Assembly: GCA_036873755.1 (NCBI GenBank)
Contig: JAVTVY010025294.1
Location: 1 to 64,000 of the forward strand
Direction of reading: 5' to 3'
Source of the DNA: Hanleya hanleyi
Lineage: Eukaryota; Mollusca; Polyplacophora; Lepidopleurida; Hanleyidae
Length of the DNA stretch: 64,000 nt
The notes under the pieces are model-generated. The model was not told the origin of the DNA, did not search any database, and saw nothing but the letters and a program-made list of their open reading frames with translations. Position numbers and translations under genes: made by a program. Positions 42,992 to 55,452 of the stretch are shown in pieces (the first letter of the stretch is position 1; the number at the start of each line of letters is the position of its first letter).

Positions 42992-43402
42992 CTATGGGGC
43001 GGCCATAGAGGTGAAAGTGGTAGAACAGAATTTTCCAAGGTTTTTGGAGACAACACTGCCAGCTGACATCATAAATATCATCTGTGAATGTATGTTGAGC
43101 AGATGGAACCTGGGACATACATCATCCACAGCTTTTAGTAATTCTCCACGGAGATCAGTCCTTCTGGGGCACTCCATCAAAAAGTGAAATTCGTCTCCGA
43201 TTTGTTCACTCCCAGAGGCCCGGCACCAATAACAAAAACGCCTATCTTTAGGAGTGAAAGGCACTGTATATCTGCCAGTCTCAATTTCAAGTTTGTGATT
43301 GCTGGTGCGAAGTTTGGCAATGCTGGAACGGTCAGTGGATTTTTTAACATCTGCTGTTAGTGTTACCAAGATTTGAGTCGAGGGTCGTCTTCCAGAAATC
43401 AT
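42992..43402 (-). pseudogene. Non-LTR retrotransposon (LINE) ORF2, C-terminal fragment
   Basis: The minus-strand frame contains AKLRTSNHKLEIETGRY followed by a CxxC (CYWC) and DEFHFLMECP, the conserved C-terminal region of many LINE ORF2 proteins. Upstream the frame is shifted: another frame supplies LQTRYDDFWKTTL, which belongs just before. The fragment ends near 42992. It lies just upstream of the cpRAS start in the same orientation. Reverse transcriptase and endonuclease parts are absent. Confidence 0.65.
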
Positions 43403-43579
43403 CGTATCGGGTCTGCAGTTTTTGCCTAGCGCAGTTTTGGCCGTTATGATGATTCAATATTCCTAACTCGCTCAATATTACGTTTTTACGTTTAATCCAT
43501 GACGTATATCCATCCTTGCTCATGGGCGTCGCTAGAATTTTTGAAGTGGGGGGGGGGGTCGACTATCATAGCACTTTAG

Positions 43580-44290
43580 GCGAGGGTCCAGGGGCCGCCT
43601 AGGCCCCGTAAGCTCTGGGGTCCTAGATTGCCGGAGATGCGTATACTGCATGCACATTTATGATTCTATTTTCACGATTTTTTTCGCAATTATAAGCATG
43701 CATTCGATATTGAAAACATCGCACCTCATGCTTGCATCCATTTGACGTTGTAGTTATATTCAAACCATACAAAACGATGACTTTTAGTTCTTGGGAGAGA
43801 AACCAATATGCCTACCGATACGATTCATTCACGCAAAGATAAAAGAAGGAAATCCTCACAGACCAACGGGCGAGGGTCCACGGGCCGCTTAGGCCCGGGA
43901 AGCTCCGAAGTTCCAGATCTCCAGAGATGCGTTCTAAGCGTTTTCCCAGAAATAAATTCGAACATAATGTATGCCGATTTATGGTTCTATTTTCACGTAT
44001 GTTTCGCATTTATAAGCACTCATCGATATTGAAAAAACATACTTCATGCCCGAATCCAGTTGACTTTTTAGTTATATTTAACACATAAAAAACATGAAAA
44101 AACGACATGGAACATTAGAACCAATATGATAGCGATTAATTTACACAAAGCTAAAATGAGCGATCTTCACAGCCTGACAGGCCCCGGAAGCTCCGGTTGC
44201 CGGAGATGCGTTTTACGCGTTTTCCCACTTCGTTATTAGGCACTTCGTTTTCATTTTAAAATCATACTTATTACAAATTATAATTCACGG
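43580..44290. repeat. About 300-bp repeat, three diverged tandem copies
   Basis: The block ggcgagggtcca, gggccgc, aggcccc, ccggagatgcgt, tatgattctattttcacg occurs from about 43580 and 43868 and, shortened, from about 44175. Confidence 0.65.
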
Positions 44291-44377
44291 AGCTAGTAGT
44301 AATTGATTTTCAGTTATTGTGCTACTATGACGAGTTCGTGAACTCATTTCTACAAAAGGTGTCCAATAACTATGATG

Positions 44378-45505
44378 GCCAAGAAGGGGCATCGTTGTAT
44401 TGCGTTATGAATCTGGACCGACACACGAAGGCAGGATGCGAAGTCGCGAAGGCAGGATGCGAAGTGGCGAAGCCAGGATGCGAAGAACGAAGGCAGGATG
44501 CGAAGCGCGAAGTCAGGATGCAAAGGCAGGATGCGAAGTACGAAGCCACGATGCGAAGCGCGAAGTCAGGATGCGAAGCGCGAAGTCAGGATGCGAAGTC
44601 GCGAAGGCAGGATGCGAAGTCGCGAGACCAGGATGCGAAGCGCGAAGTCAGGATGCGAAATCAAAACATGCAGCGCGAAGTCAGGATGCGAAATCAAAAC
44701 AATGCGAAGCGCGAAGCCAGGATGCGAAGTGGCGGAGCCACGATGCGAAGCGCGAAGTCAGGATGCGAAATCAAAACAATACAATGCAAAGACTGGAAGC
44801 GGAGCGCGAAGTCAGGATGCGAAGCGCGAAGTCAGGATGCGAAGTCAGGATGCGAAGCGCGAAGTCAGGATGCGAAATCAAAACAATGCGGAGCGCGAAG
44901 TCAGGATGCGAAATCAAAACAATGCGAAGCGCGAGTTCAGGATGCGAAATCAAAACAATGCAGAGCGCGAAGTCAGGATGCGAAATCAAAACAATGCAGA
45001 GCGCGAAGTCAGGATGCGAAATCAAAACAATGCAGAGCGCGAAGTCAGGATGCGAACGATGCAGAGCGCGCGAAGTCAGGATGCGAAATCAAAACATCAG
45101 CATTGGGCATGATTCTATCAGAACGAGGCCGGTTTGTAACCCTGATTCCCAATATGCATTGCAGAGGCAATTGAAGATTATTGCTGGTTGTTATTATCAC
45201 AGCAACGGAGGAAGTAAAATTATTCTAATTTGTACCTTTTGCTTTGCATTACTGATGTTTTATAGAAATTCACAAATGGTAAGTTGAATATTTTCAGATC
45301 TGGCGTTTCGGGAATGATTAAAACCGACCCGAATAATTGTAATTAGTACTGAAGGGCTCAAAGCTTTCGTAAGACTCTAATTAGCCTGGTGACTGTTCAG
45401 GTTGACATTTTTATTCCAATCTTACAAAATTTCCAGTTAGCCTGGTGTATGCATGGGCCAGACCATCTAAAAACAATTGAGAATTATTGCTTACCAGATA
45501 AATTG
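44378..45505 (+). mobile_element. Minisatellite-bearing element M, copy 1 (plus orientation)
   Basis: Starts at ggccaagaaggggcatcg. The minisatellite (about 44425-45085) is made of gatgcgaagcgcgaagtcag units and a longer variant containing aaatcaaaacaatgc. It is followed by a unique tail ending in the tagcctggtg motifs near 45380-45460. The reverse complement appears at 50455-51462 and 52600-53877. All three plus frames are open for 600-890 nt because the units avoid stops; these are not genes. Confidence 0.8.
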
Positions 45506-45902
45506 CTAAGCAGATCAATGTGGCAGTATTAATAAGATTATGCTAACCGACGAAGTGCTAACACTCTCGCAGGACTTAGTCTCGTACATTTCAGGTTGAA
45601 CAGGTCATCCCAAGGCTGGTTAAAATTAATTTCCTGTTTAGCATGATGTTAAAAATGATGTTAAAAATATAATCCCAAAACATTGCTTCGTTTTTGTGGA
45701 TTTTTGTTATTCTATCAAGGGATGATTTCCTGTCTTCACTATATTTGTGGGAACTCACAACCAGCAATAATATGTCTTGAAAACGGGTACCCAGTTACTC
45801 TTATTCAACCATAAATGGGCCAATTCCCATGGCATCCGGCTATCTCTCACGTGGTATTTTTAGTGTGACAGTTTGGCGGCGGAAATGACTAAATAACATG
45901 AT

Positions 45903-48900
45903 ATTACAACACATATAAGGGAAGTGGGAAGAGGTGCCGACATACTGACTGCGTCACATGACTTCACAGAATAGTCTTCTGGTTAACCTATTCTAAAGCA
46001 CATACCAAGAATCTAACGATTCCTGATATGTGTTGTATCTCAGGTACGCTTTTATTGCACCTGTTCATGTGGCAACTTGGATGATATGACCACACGGCCC
46101 CTAGCACCGGCATAAGCGGTATTAGATACAAATCTAGAGAGCTATGATGGAAATGCTCTGACAACTCGTATACTGGTAATTGGTGAGCTGTTTCGCTGTG
46201 ACAACTCGTACATTGGAGATTGGTGAGCTGTATCGTCGTCAGATGTAAATGACGGCAATTAACACAAAAGACTAGTCCTGTAAGGCCCGATGTCGACCCA
46301 GCATCAACTTCCCACAAATGCCAACATATATCAAAGACCAGAAGGTCTGTACAGGGGGCGGGCCTCGGGGACGAAACGTCCACCAGCAGAATCTCGCCAT
46401 GTACAGGTAAAAATTACAACACATATAAGGGAAGTGGGAAGAGGTGCCGACATACTGACTGCGTCACATGACTTCACAGAATAGTCTTCTGGTTAACCTA
46501 TTCTAAAGCACATACCAAGAATCTAACGATTCCTGATATGTGTTGTATCTCAGGTACGCTTTTATTGTACCTGTTCATGTGGCAACATGAATGATATGAC
46601 CACACGGCCCCTAGCACCGGCATAAGCGGTATTAGATACAAATCTAGAGAGCTATGATGGAAATGCTCTGACAACTCGTATACTGGTAATTGGTGAGCTG
46701 TTTCGCTGTGACAACTCGTACATTGGAGATTGGTGAGCTGTATCGGGGTCATTCTCACGGAAAGGCACATTTTCACTTGGGGAAATATCTCAAAATCAAC
46801 ATCATCAATGACTACAAAATCTGATTTCAACAGAGTCTCCATTGACAAAACTCTTTATAACGCGCACAATAAATGCACACATTCCGAACAATAAACTTTT
46901 CGGAACACTTAACGGTGGAGTTGTCTTCAATCATGTCAGTGGTGTTACACACGAATGATCAGTATATTGGGCACTAAGAGAACAGAAATAGAAAGATACA
47001 CACATGCTAGGCAATAGATTGCATGTAACTATGACTAATGATGAAAAAATATTGAAGTTAAGAAAACAAGTTTGTTTTCAATATCCTAAGTATGCCACTT
47101 GGCTCACCAAAATCAGCCAATTGGACCGCATGTATCAACCATTCATGTAGATTCTGTATAATAAAACCTATTTATTCTTGATGCGGACTTTAAACTAATC
47201 GAGTTTGTTTCTTTTTCAAAATATGGGGCAATTTAAACAAGTGTTTCTGAATTTCTAGACCATTCTTGCATCCGTAACACCACTGACAATCCGGTAACAC
47301 CACTGACCTCGTGCAACACGTACCACTGATTAATTTGTTCATAGACGCAAAAATGCAGTTGCAAGTGAAGAATATTTAGGGGCAAAACAGGTATATGAAA
47401 AGCCTTCTGATAAAACTGCTTCTTCTTCTTCAAATAGTTATCTAACTGAAATGTAACACCAGTGACAACCCGGTAACACCAGTGACCTCGAGTAACACCA
47501 CTGACCTCGTGTAACAACAGTGACCAATTTGTTCATAGAGGCAAAAATACAGCCGTGAGTGAAAGCGATCAAGGGGCAAAACACGTATATGACAAGACTC
47601 CTTAACTTAGTATTATTTGGAAGAAAGGTAAATTCAAGTTGTACTGAAATTTGGAGCAAAATCATCATTTTTGTCAATGGTGTTACCCTACAAATAGTAA
47701 CACCACTGACAGGTAACACCACTGACATTTTGGAAGGAATTAATTGCTGCTCCCTCGTATATTGTCGTGACGGTCCAAGAACAATGATTTTGTAATTCAT
47801 ACGCACATTTCTTTATTACCAGTTAATATTTTTACTCGGGAGCCACTACATGTTGATCCTGACACGTAACACCAGTGACCGGTAATAAACATACGCTGAA
47901 AATTTGGAGCTAGAAATGACTGAAATACTGAAAAGAGTTTCATAAAACACTTCTTATGGAATCTCAAGCTTACCCGCGCTTGGAAAAGAAGCCGCCTGGT
48001 GGCAAAACTTTGTTTCTAATTTAAGCGTTCGCTTTTTGGCTCCGATTTCAGTTACAGTAACACCAATGACCCGAAAACCAGTTACAGACCTTTGCCCATG
48101 CCATTTTCACAAGATAATCTGCCCTTGTAAACAATATATTCAAATATTGAAAGAACAGATGCAGCTGGTTGCCAGAAAGGTAGAATAATGTAGAACAAAA
48201 GAATTTCTGGCAACTTTATCGTGGTATCAAGTAGGTCACTACAGCCAGTTACAAGTCTATTTTACCGTAAATTGAGGGTTCTGGTGAAAATTTACCCGAA
48301 AAAATCAATCGGGACAGTGCTTGCAATAAGTTATTCGTACTCTACTAAATGAATACTACGAACAATCTGAATTTTTTCAGACATAAGACTGGTTAGAAGA
48401 AAATTTGGGTCGAGTGACACGAATTGCGCCTTTCCGTGAGAATGACCCATCGTCGTCAGATGTAAATGACGGCAATTAACACAAAAGACTAGTCTGTAAG
48501 GCCCGATGTCGACCCAGCATCAACTTCCCACAAATGCCAACATATATCAAAGACCAGAAGGTCTGTACAGGGGGCGGGCCTCCGGGACGAAACGTCCACC
48601 AGCAGAATCTCGCCATATACAGGTAAAAATTACAACACATATAAGGGAAGTGGGAAGAGGTGCCGACATACTGACTGCGTCACATGACTTCACAGAATAG
48701 TCTTCTGGTTAATCTATTCGAAAGCACATACCAAGAATCTAGCGATTCGTGATATGTGTTGTATCTCCGGTACGCTTTTATTGTACCTGTTCATGTGGCA
48801 ACTTGGATGATATGACCACACGGCCCCTAGCACCGGCATAAGCGGTATTAGATACAAATCTAGAGAGCTATGATGGAAATGCTCTGACAACTCATATACT

Positions 48901-49243
48901 GGTAATTGGTGAGCTGTTTCGCTGTGACAACTCGTACATTGGAAATTGGTGAGCTGTATCGTCGTCAGATGTAAATGACGGTAATTAACACAAAAGACTA
49001 GTCTGTAAGGCCCGATGTCGACCCAGCATCAACTTCCCACAAATGCCAACATATATCAAAGACCAAAAGGTCTGTACAGGGGGCGGGCCTCGGGGACGAA
49101 ACGTCCACCAGCAGAATCTCGCCATATACAGGTAAAAAATTACAACACATATAAGGGAAGTGGGAAGAGGTGCCGACATACTGACTGCGTCACATGACTT
49201 CACAGAATAGTCTTCTGGTTAACCTATTCTAAAGCACATACCA
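45903..49243. repeat. 510-bp tandem array R, about 3.2 units
   Basis: Units begin at attacaacacatataaggg at 45903, 46413, 48629 and 49139. The second unit is lengthened by the transposon at 46746-48448; after removing it the period is 509-510. Sequence includes ggtctgtacagggggcgg, gcccgatgtcgacccagc and acaactcgtacattgg. Related single copies lie at 59048-59355 and 60180-60650. Confidence 0.88.
46746..48448. mobile_element. 1.70-kb TIR transposon, 4-bp ATCG target duplication
   Basis: Left end GGGTCATTCTCACGGAAAGG and right end CCTTTCCGTGAGAATGACCC are exact inverted repeats. ATCG flanks both sides (46742-46745 and 48449-48452). The sister R unit reads gtatcgtcgtcagatg uninterrupted near 46222, an empty site. 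Inside are about ten copies of GTAACACC(A/C)(C/G)TGACC-type motifs in both orientations. No transposase is seen. Four-base duplications occur in several superfamilies, so I leave it unclassified. Confidence 0.85.
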
Positions 49244-49369
49244 AATTCTTATTATTAAATTTGTTAATTAGGGTATGTTGTGATTCCATAATGAGGCTGT
49301 GCGATCCATGTCGATGATCATGATTTTGCCTACACCTCGAGGGATGACGGTAACTTTGGGGTGGCCCTG

Positions 49370-51472
49370 AAAAGGACCGTTGCGAGAGCGACATGCGTTT
49401 TTAGCGGGATTGAGACCGTTTTCGAGAACCGTTATGATACCATGCGGTATTATCACTCAGTGATAGATGGTTTTGAATTTCGAATAATATTTGAACAAAT
49501 ATATATCAGTTTGTGTAATTTCAATTCTGATTTATAACTGTGCAAGTTTTAAATGCACACCCAAAGCCTGTTTTATCGAACTATTTGATTCGGCTGTTTC
49601 TGTGGTGGACACTGACGGGGAATTCTGGAAATGAATTAGAACACGGCCGATTTGTACCATATAGAATAGACAAGAATATTTCTTTATTTATGCTTATATT
49701 CCAAAGGGTTGACGTAAACAGAGAAACAATAAATTGACAATGTTTGGCGGCCTCGGCCTTGACAATCTCGACTCCAAACTATATGCATCGTCGGATGAAT
49801 GATGTAACTAGTTTATTGAACAGAAAAATCGTTTGGCTTGTATCTGGATCTAGTTTCATTAAATTTTAGTGTACATTTATTGAGATATCTACTTCTAAGT
49901 CGCTTGACTTCGGTCTCGGAGCGTCGATTCCAAAAATGAGGAGGGAAAAAAGAATAAAAATAAAAAATACGGGGCGGCCGAATATTTCGGGGCGGGTGGT
50001 GATGCTAAACAGGAAACTTTTTTAACCAGCCTAATGTTCGCGAATTACGATATTGCCCTGTACGTAGACTTTTGGCATGGAGTGACGAGCATACGAGTTT
50101 TAGACAATAGCCCCAAACTAACAGCTAATTATCTTACTGTCTATCTGTTTTCGTATGTATATATTTATTAGCTCATAATAAGGATGTATGGAAATATTGA
50201 TCCTTGATTTCACATCATCAATCCTAAATTTGTACAAACCACCATCTTAGAATTGGCCCGGATCGTTTCGGACACAGGGCTAAGTAGCACTGTTGTGTCA
50301 GAGATATATTTTTTTAAATTTTCAATTTTGAAATTTCATTTTTTTTTTTTTAAATCACTAAATTATCATATAGCTTACTATAATACTCATACGTGGCCAT
50401 ATTTTAAAGCGAGAGCCCGTGTTTGTCAAGCATGGAAAATTACACTATATATAAAGACCAATTTATCTGGTAAGCAATAATTCTCAATTATTCCTAGATG
50501 GTATGGCCCATTCACACACCAGGCTAACCGGAAATTTTACAAGATTGGAATAAAAATGTCAACCTGAACAGTCACCAGGCTAACTTATAGAGTCTTACGA
50601 AAGCTTTGAGCGCTTCAGTATTAATTATCAATTATTCGGGTCGGTTTTAATCATTCCCGAAACGCCAGATCTGAAAATATTCAAAATACCGTTTGTGAAT
50701 TTCTATGAAACATCAGTAATGCAAAGCAAAGGTACACATCAGAATAATTTTACTTCCTCCGTTGCTGTGATAACAACAACCAGCAATAATCTTCAATTGC
50801 CCCAACAATGCATATTAGAAATCCGGGCTACAAACCGGCCTCGTTTTGATAGGATCATGCGCAATGCTGATGTTTTGATTTCGCATCCTGACTTCACGCT
50901 CCGCATTGTTTTGATTTCGCATCCTGACTTCGCGCTCCGCATTGTTTTGATTTCGCATCCTGACTTCGCGCTCTGCATTGTTTTGATTTCGCATCCTGAC
51001 TTCGCGCTCCGCATTGTTTTGATTTCGCATCCTGACCTCGCGCTTCGCATTGTTTTGATTTCGCATCCTAACTTCGCGCTCCACATTGTTTTGATTTCGC
51101 ATCCTGACTTCGCGCTTCGCATCCTGACTTCGCGCTCCGCTTCCAGTCTTTGCATTGTATTGTTTTGATTTCGCATCCTGACTTCGCGCTTCGCATTGTT
51201 TTGATTTCGCATCCTGACTTCGTGCTGCATGTTTTGATTTCGCCACTTCGCATCCTGCCTTCGCGACTTCGCATCCTGAGTTCGCGCTTCGCATCCTGAC
51301 TTCGCATCCTGACTTCGCGCTTCGCATCGTGGCTTCGCACTTCGCATCCTGCCTTCGCATCCTGACTTCGCGCTTCGCATCCTGCCTTCGTTCTTCGCAT
51401 CCTGCCTTTGTGTGTCGGTCCAGATTCATAACACAATACAGCGATGTCCCTTCTCGGCCATCCTATGATGCG
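49370..51472. repeat. Tandem duplication of about 2.1 kb, unit 1
   Basis: Begins aaaaggaccgttgcgagagc and ends in element M copy 2. Unit 2 starts at 51473 with the same sequence. Scattered substitutions and indels indicate an older event than the duplication at 21-24 kb. Confidence 0.85.
50455..51462 (-). mobile_element. Minisatellite-bearing element M, copy 2 (minus orientation)
   Basis: Reverse complement of 44378-45505. The minisatellite occupies about 50873-51415. Confidence 0.8.
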
Positions 51473-53878
51473 AAAAGGACCGTTGCGAGAGCGACATGCG
51501 TTTTTAGCGGGGTTGAGACCGTTTCCGAGAACCGTTATGATACCATGCGGTATTATCACTCAGTGATAGATGGTTTTGAATTTCGAATAATATTTGAACA
51601 AATATATATCAATTTGTGTACTTTCAATTCTGGTTTATAACTGTGCAAGTTTTAAATGCACATCCAAAGCCTGTTTTATCGAACTATTTGATTTGGCTGT
51701 TTCTGTGGTGGATACTGACGGGGAATTCTGGAAATGAATTAGATCACGGCTGATTTGTACCATACAGAATAGACAAGAATATCTCTTTATTTATGCTTAT
51801 ATTTCAAAGGGTTGATGTAAACAGAGAAACAATAAATTGACAATGTTTGGCGGCCTCGGCCTTAAAAATCTCGACTTCGGACTCCAAACTATATGCATCG
51901 TCGGATGAATGATGTAACCAGTTTATTGAACAGAAAAATCATTTGGCTTGTATCTGGGTCTAGTTTCAATAAATGTTAGTGTACATTTATTGAGATATCT
52001 ACTTCTAAGTCGCTTGACTTCGGTCTCGGAGCGTCGATTCCAAAGATGAGGGGGAAAAAAAAGGATAAAAATAAAAAATACGGGGCGGCCGAATATTTCG
52101 GGGCGGGCGGTGATGCTAAACAGGAAACTTTTTTAACCAGCCTAATGTTCGCGAATTACGATATTGCCCTGTATACGTAGACGTTTGGCATGGAGTGACG
52201 AGCATACGAGTTTTAGACAATAGCCCCAATTGTCTATCTGTTTCCGTGTGTATATACTTATTAGCACATAATAAGGATGTATGGAAATATTGATCCTTGA
52301 TTTCACATTTTATATCATCAATCCTAAATTTGTACAAACCTCCATCTTAGAATTGGCCCGGATCGTTTCGGACACAGGGCTAAGTAGCACTGTTGTGTCA
52401 GAGATATATATTTTAAAATTTTTAATTTAAATTGCTTTTTTAATTTTAAAATTTTAATTTTTTTCAATTTTAATTTTTTTTTTTTTTTTTTAGAATCACT
52501 AAATTATCATATAGCTTACTATAATACTCATACGTGGTCATATTTTAAAGTGAGAGCCCGTGTTTGCCAAGCATGGAAAATTACACTATATACACCAATT
52601 TATCTGGTAAGCAATAATTCTCAATTATTCCTAGATGGTATGGCCCATTCACACACCAGGCTAACTGGAAATTTTGCAAGATTGGAATAAAAATGTCAAC
52701 CTGAACAGTCACCAGGCTGACTTAGAGTCTTAAGCAAGCTTTGAGCGCTTCAGTATTAATTATCAATTATTCGGGTTGGTTTTAATCATTCCCGAAACAC
52801 CAGATCTGAAAATATATTCAAATACCATTTGTGAATTTCTATAAAACATCAGTAATGCAAAGCAAAGGTACACATCAGAATAATTTTATTTCCTCCGTTG
52901 CTGTGATAACAACAACCAGCAATAATCTTCAATTGCCCCTACAATGCATATTAGGAATCAGGGCTACAAACCGGCCTCGTTTTGATAGGATCATGCGCAA
53001 TGCTGATGTTTTGATTTCGCATCCTGACTTCGCGCTCTGCATTGTTTTGATTTCGCATCCTGACTTCGCGCTTCGCTGTTTTGATTTCGCATCCTGACTT
53101 CGCGCTTCGCTGTTTTGATTTCGCATCCTGACCTCGCGCTTCGCTGTTTTGATTTCGCATCCTGACTTCGCGCTCCGCATTGTTTTCATTTCGCATCCTG
53201 ACTTCGCGCTTCGCTGTTTTGATTTCGCATCCTGACTTCGCGCTTCGCTGTTTTGATTTCGCATCCTGACCTCGAGCTTCGCTGTTTTGATTTCGCATCC
53301 TGACTTCGCGCTCCGCATTGTTTTGATTTCGCATCCTGACTTCGCGCTTCGCATCCTGACTTCGCATCCTGCCTTCGCGCTTCGCATCCTGACTTCGCAT
53401 CCTGACCTCGCGCTCCGCTTCCAGTCTTTGCATTGTATTGTTTTGATTTCGCATCCTGACTTCGCGCTTCGCATCCTGGCTTCGCCACTTCGCATCCTGG
53501 CTTCGCCACTTCGCATCCTGGCTTCGCATTGTTTTGATTTCGCATCCTGATTTCGCGCTGCATGTTATGATTTCGCATCCTGACTTCGCGCTTCGCATCC
53601 TGGCCTCGCGACTTCGCATCCTGCCTTCGCGACTTCGCGACTTCGCATCCTGACTTCGCGCTTCGCATCCTGACTTCGCATCCTGACTTCGCGCTTCGCA
53701 TCGTGGCTTCGCACTTCGCATCCTGCTTTCGCATCCTGACTTCGCGCTTCGCATCCTGCCTTCGTTCTTCGCATCCTGGCTTCGCGACTTCGCACCTGCC
53801 TTCGCGACTTCGCATCCTGCCTTCGTGTGTCGGTCCCGATTCATAACACAATACAGCGATGTCCCTTCTCGGCCATCA
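51473..53878. repeat. Tandem duplication of about 2.1 kb, unit 2 (2.4 kb)
   Basis: Longer than unit 1 because its minisatellite (53008-53826) has expanded. Confidence 0.85.
52600..53877 (-). mobile_element. Minisatellite-bearing element M, copy 3 (minus orientation)
   Basis: Same as copy 2, with about 270 bp more minisatellite and a distinctive shortened unit lacking the aatgc spacer. Confidence 0.8.
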
Positions 53879-54044
53879 TACTTGTCAGCGAGACTTCAAA
53901 TACGCCGGTTTTCCTGAGAATCATCTGGAATGTTCGGCAATCTTCGGCAAATCTCCAGGAATATAATGTTCGGTCATCTTCGGCAATGTCCAAGAATCTT
54001 CGATCTTCTCCGGCAATGTCCGGTCATATCCGGTCTTATATATA

Positions 54045-54255
54045 GCCTTTATCTGCCCTTCCAAAGCATCAATGGAATGCATGGAACAGGGTCCCCGACA
54101 ATATCGCCATCTATTTGCCTAGCATAAATGGCAAGTGGGGAACCCTCAGTTTCTTCATACAGCGGGAGAATGGGAAGGATCCCAGCGGGAATTGAACCCG
54201 GGTCGCTCTCTCCAGAACCAGACACGCTATCCATTTACACCACGAGTCCGCCCAT
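54045..54255 (-). repeat. tRNA-derived SINE
   Basis: On the minus strand a Pol III box A (TGGTGTAAATGG, 54242-54231) and box B (GGTTCAATTCC, 54198-54188) sit at tRNA spacing, but the acceptor ends do not pair. A non-tRNA body of about 140 bp follows. It is therefore a SINE and not a tRNA gene. Parent tRNA not determined. Confidence 0.65.
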
Positions 54256-54590
54256 ACAAGGCAAGGTTGAAAATAGCTTATATATATCAACCAGAGGACC
54301 GATCACTATACAGCTTGGTGCAGGTCCATACTGGCACACTAACACAACTACCCGTGCCCAGAATCTGCCGACCCTGCATGAGGCATTTCAAACCTTTATG
54401 GAGACGCAGCTGGGGACGGGAAATTATCTTTTTCAACCTCCAAAATAAAGATGTCCGTTCAATGATGATCGACAATGCATAGGCCGTTGGGCTAGGACGT
54501 TAAGGTATTGAGACGGGCATTGACGGGCGTTACTGTCTATACAAGCAAGTGTATTCCCAAAACACGCACAGTCGACGTTCAACCATCAAC

Positions 54591-55112
54591 ATGGGTTATA
54601 CATGCTCTGAGTGCGAACGCACGTTCATCAGACATTACGATATGATGCGACACCAGAAAACTTTCCATCCAGACTCCGAGGAGCCCACTGAGGAGGCAGA
54701 TACAGAGACTGCTGAGAGTCTATTTACTGATACGGAGAGCTTGATCTCAGATAGTCGGCCTACATCCCAAGGAAGTGAGGACGAACCAACCTTTTGAGAT
54801 CGTATTGTGATAGCAGCTATCAATACTCGCGCTGCAGCGATCGAGGACGCCGGACAGGATAACTTACAACAGGCGTACATCCAAATGCGTCCCAGCATCA
54901 GGAAAACAGCCATGGCGATCTATGAACAGTATACCCTATAACCGCTTGAAATGAAAGGCGACCCCACGCACAGGTCCATCATGAAGACCAAGCGTCACTT
55001 GAAAGAGGATATGGGGCTACCACCCACTGAGACCCTGAAAAATGCGATCAGAATGCGCAAACAACTGTTTGGGCTGCCTGAACAATATCCTGGACTATCC
55101 GACGAGGATTAG
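54591..55112 (+). pseudogene. C2H2 zinc-finger protein of Polinton type, interrupted by two stops
   Basis: ATG at 54591 begins a classical finger: C-x2-C-x12-H-x4-H in YTCSECERTF...HQKTFH. An acidic Ser/Thr-rich region follows to TGA at 54795-54797. The same frame goes on with DRIVIAAINTRAAAIEDAG to TAA at 54939-54941, then EDMGLPPTETLKNAIRMRKQ to TAG at 55110-55112. Two internal stops in a frame otherwise coding-like argue for a decayed gene. A degenerate copy of its start is at 39460, and of its end at 57040. Small zinc-finger proteins accompany some Polintons; the function is not known. Confidence 0.6.
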
Positions 55113-55329
55113 AACAAACGGACCAGAGCCAACATGGCCGAAGATTGAACTTTCTGAAATGGCGAGTTCTGATTGGACAAGAGCATACTTGTAAACATAC
55201 CCAACGCGGCTCCCCCAGCGTGGGTATGATGTACTGGAGGGAATAATAAACTATATGAACACTTATGAACGTGTTGATCTTGCGCTTTTTATATATTCAA
55301 ACCCAATCCTAAATTTGTACACACCCACT

Positions 55330-55452
55330 AAGCCACCCTGCCTCTCGGCAGGCCACCACCACCGGGCGTTGATCGGTGTCAACGCCCGGTGGTGGTGGTG
55401 GTGTTGGTGGTGGTGGTGTTGGTGGTGGTGGTGTCATCGACCGGTGGTGGTA
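55330..55452. repeat. GGT/ACC hairpin and GGT microsatellite, copy 1
   Basis: CCACCACCACCGGGCGTTGA pairs with TCAACGCCCGGTGGTGGTGG, followed by (GGTGGT)n. The same structure recurs at about 56700-56775 and 58250-58340. Confidence 0.8.

Noticed and set aside
44317..45287. Overlapping long ORFs of 204-295 codons
   Set aside because: They are three frames of the same stop-free minisatellite; all give low-complexity peptides and none has a domain.
46498..46848. Minus-strand ORFs of 91-131 codons in the R units
   Set aside because: They recur with every R unit and are cut by repeat borders; probably a decayed retroelement tail.
50793..53851. ORFs of 195-297 codons on the minus strand
   Set aside because: Same minisatellite in copies M2 and M3.
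54185..54255. Functional tRNA gene on the minus strand
   Set aside because: Boxes A and B are present but the acceptor ends do not pair and a long body follows, so it is a SINE head.
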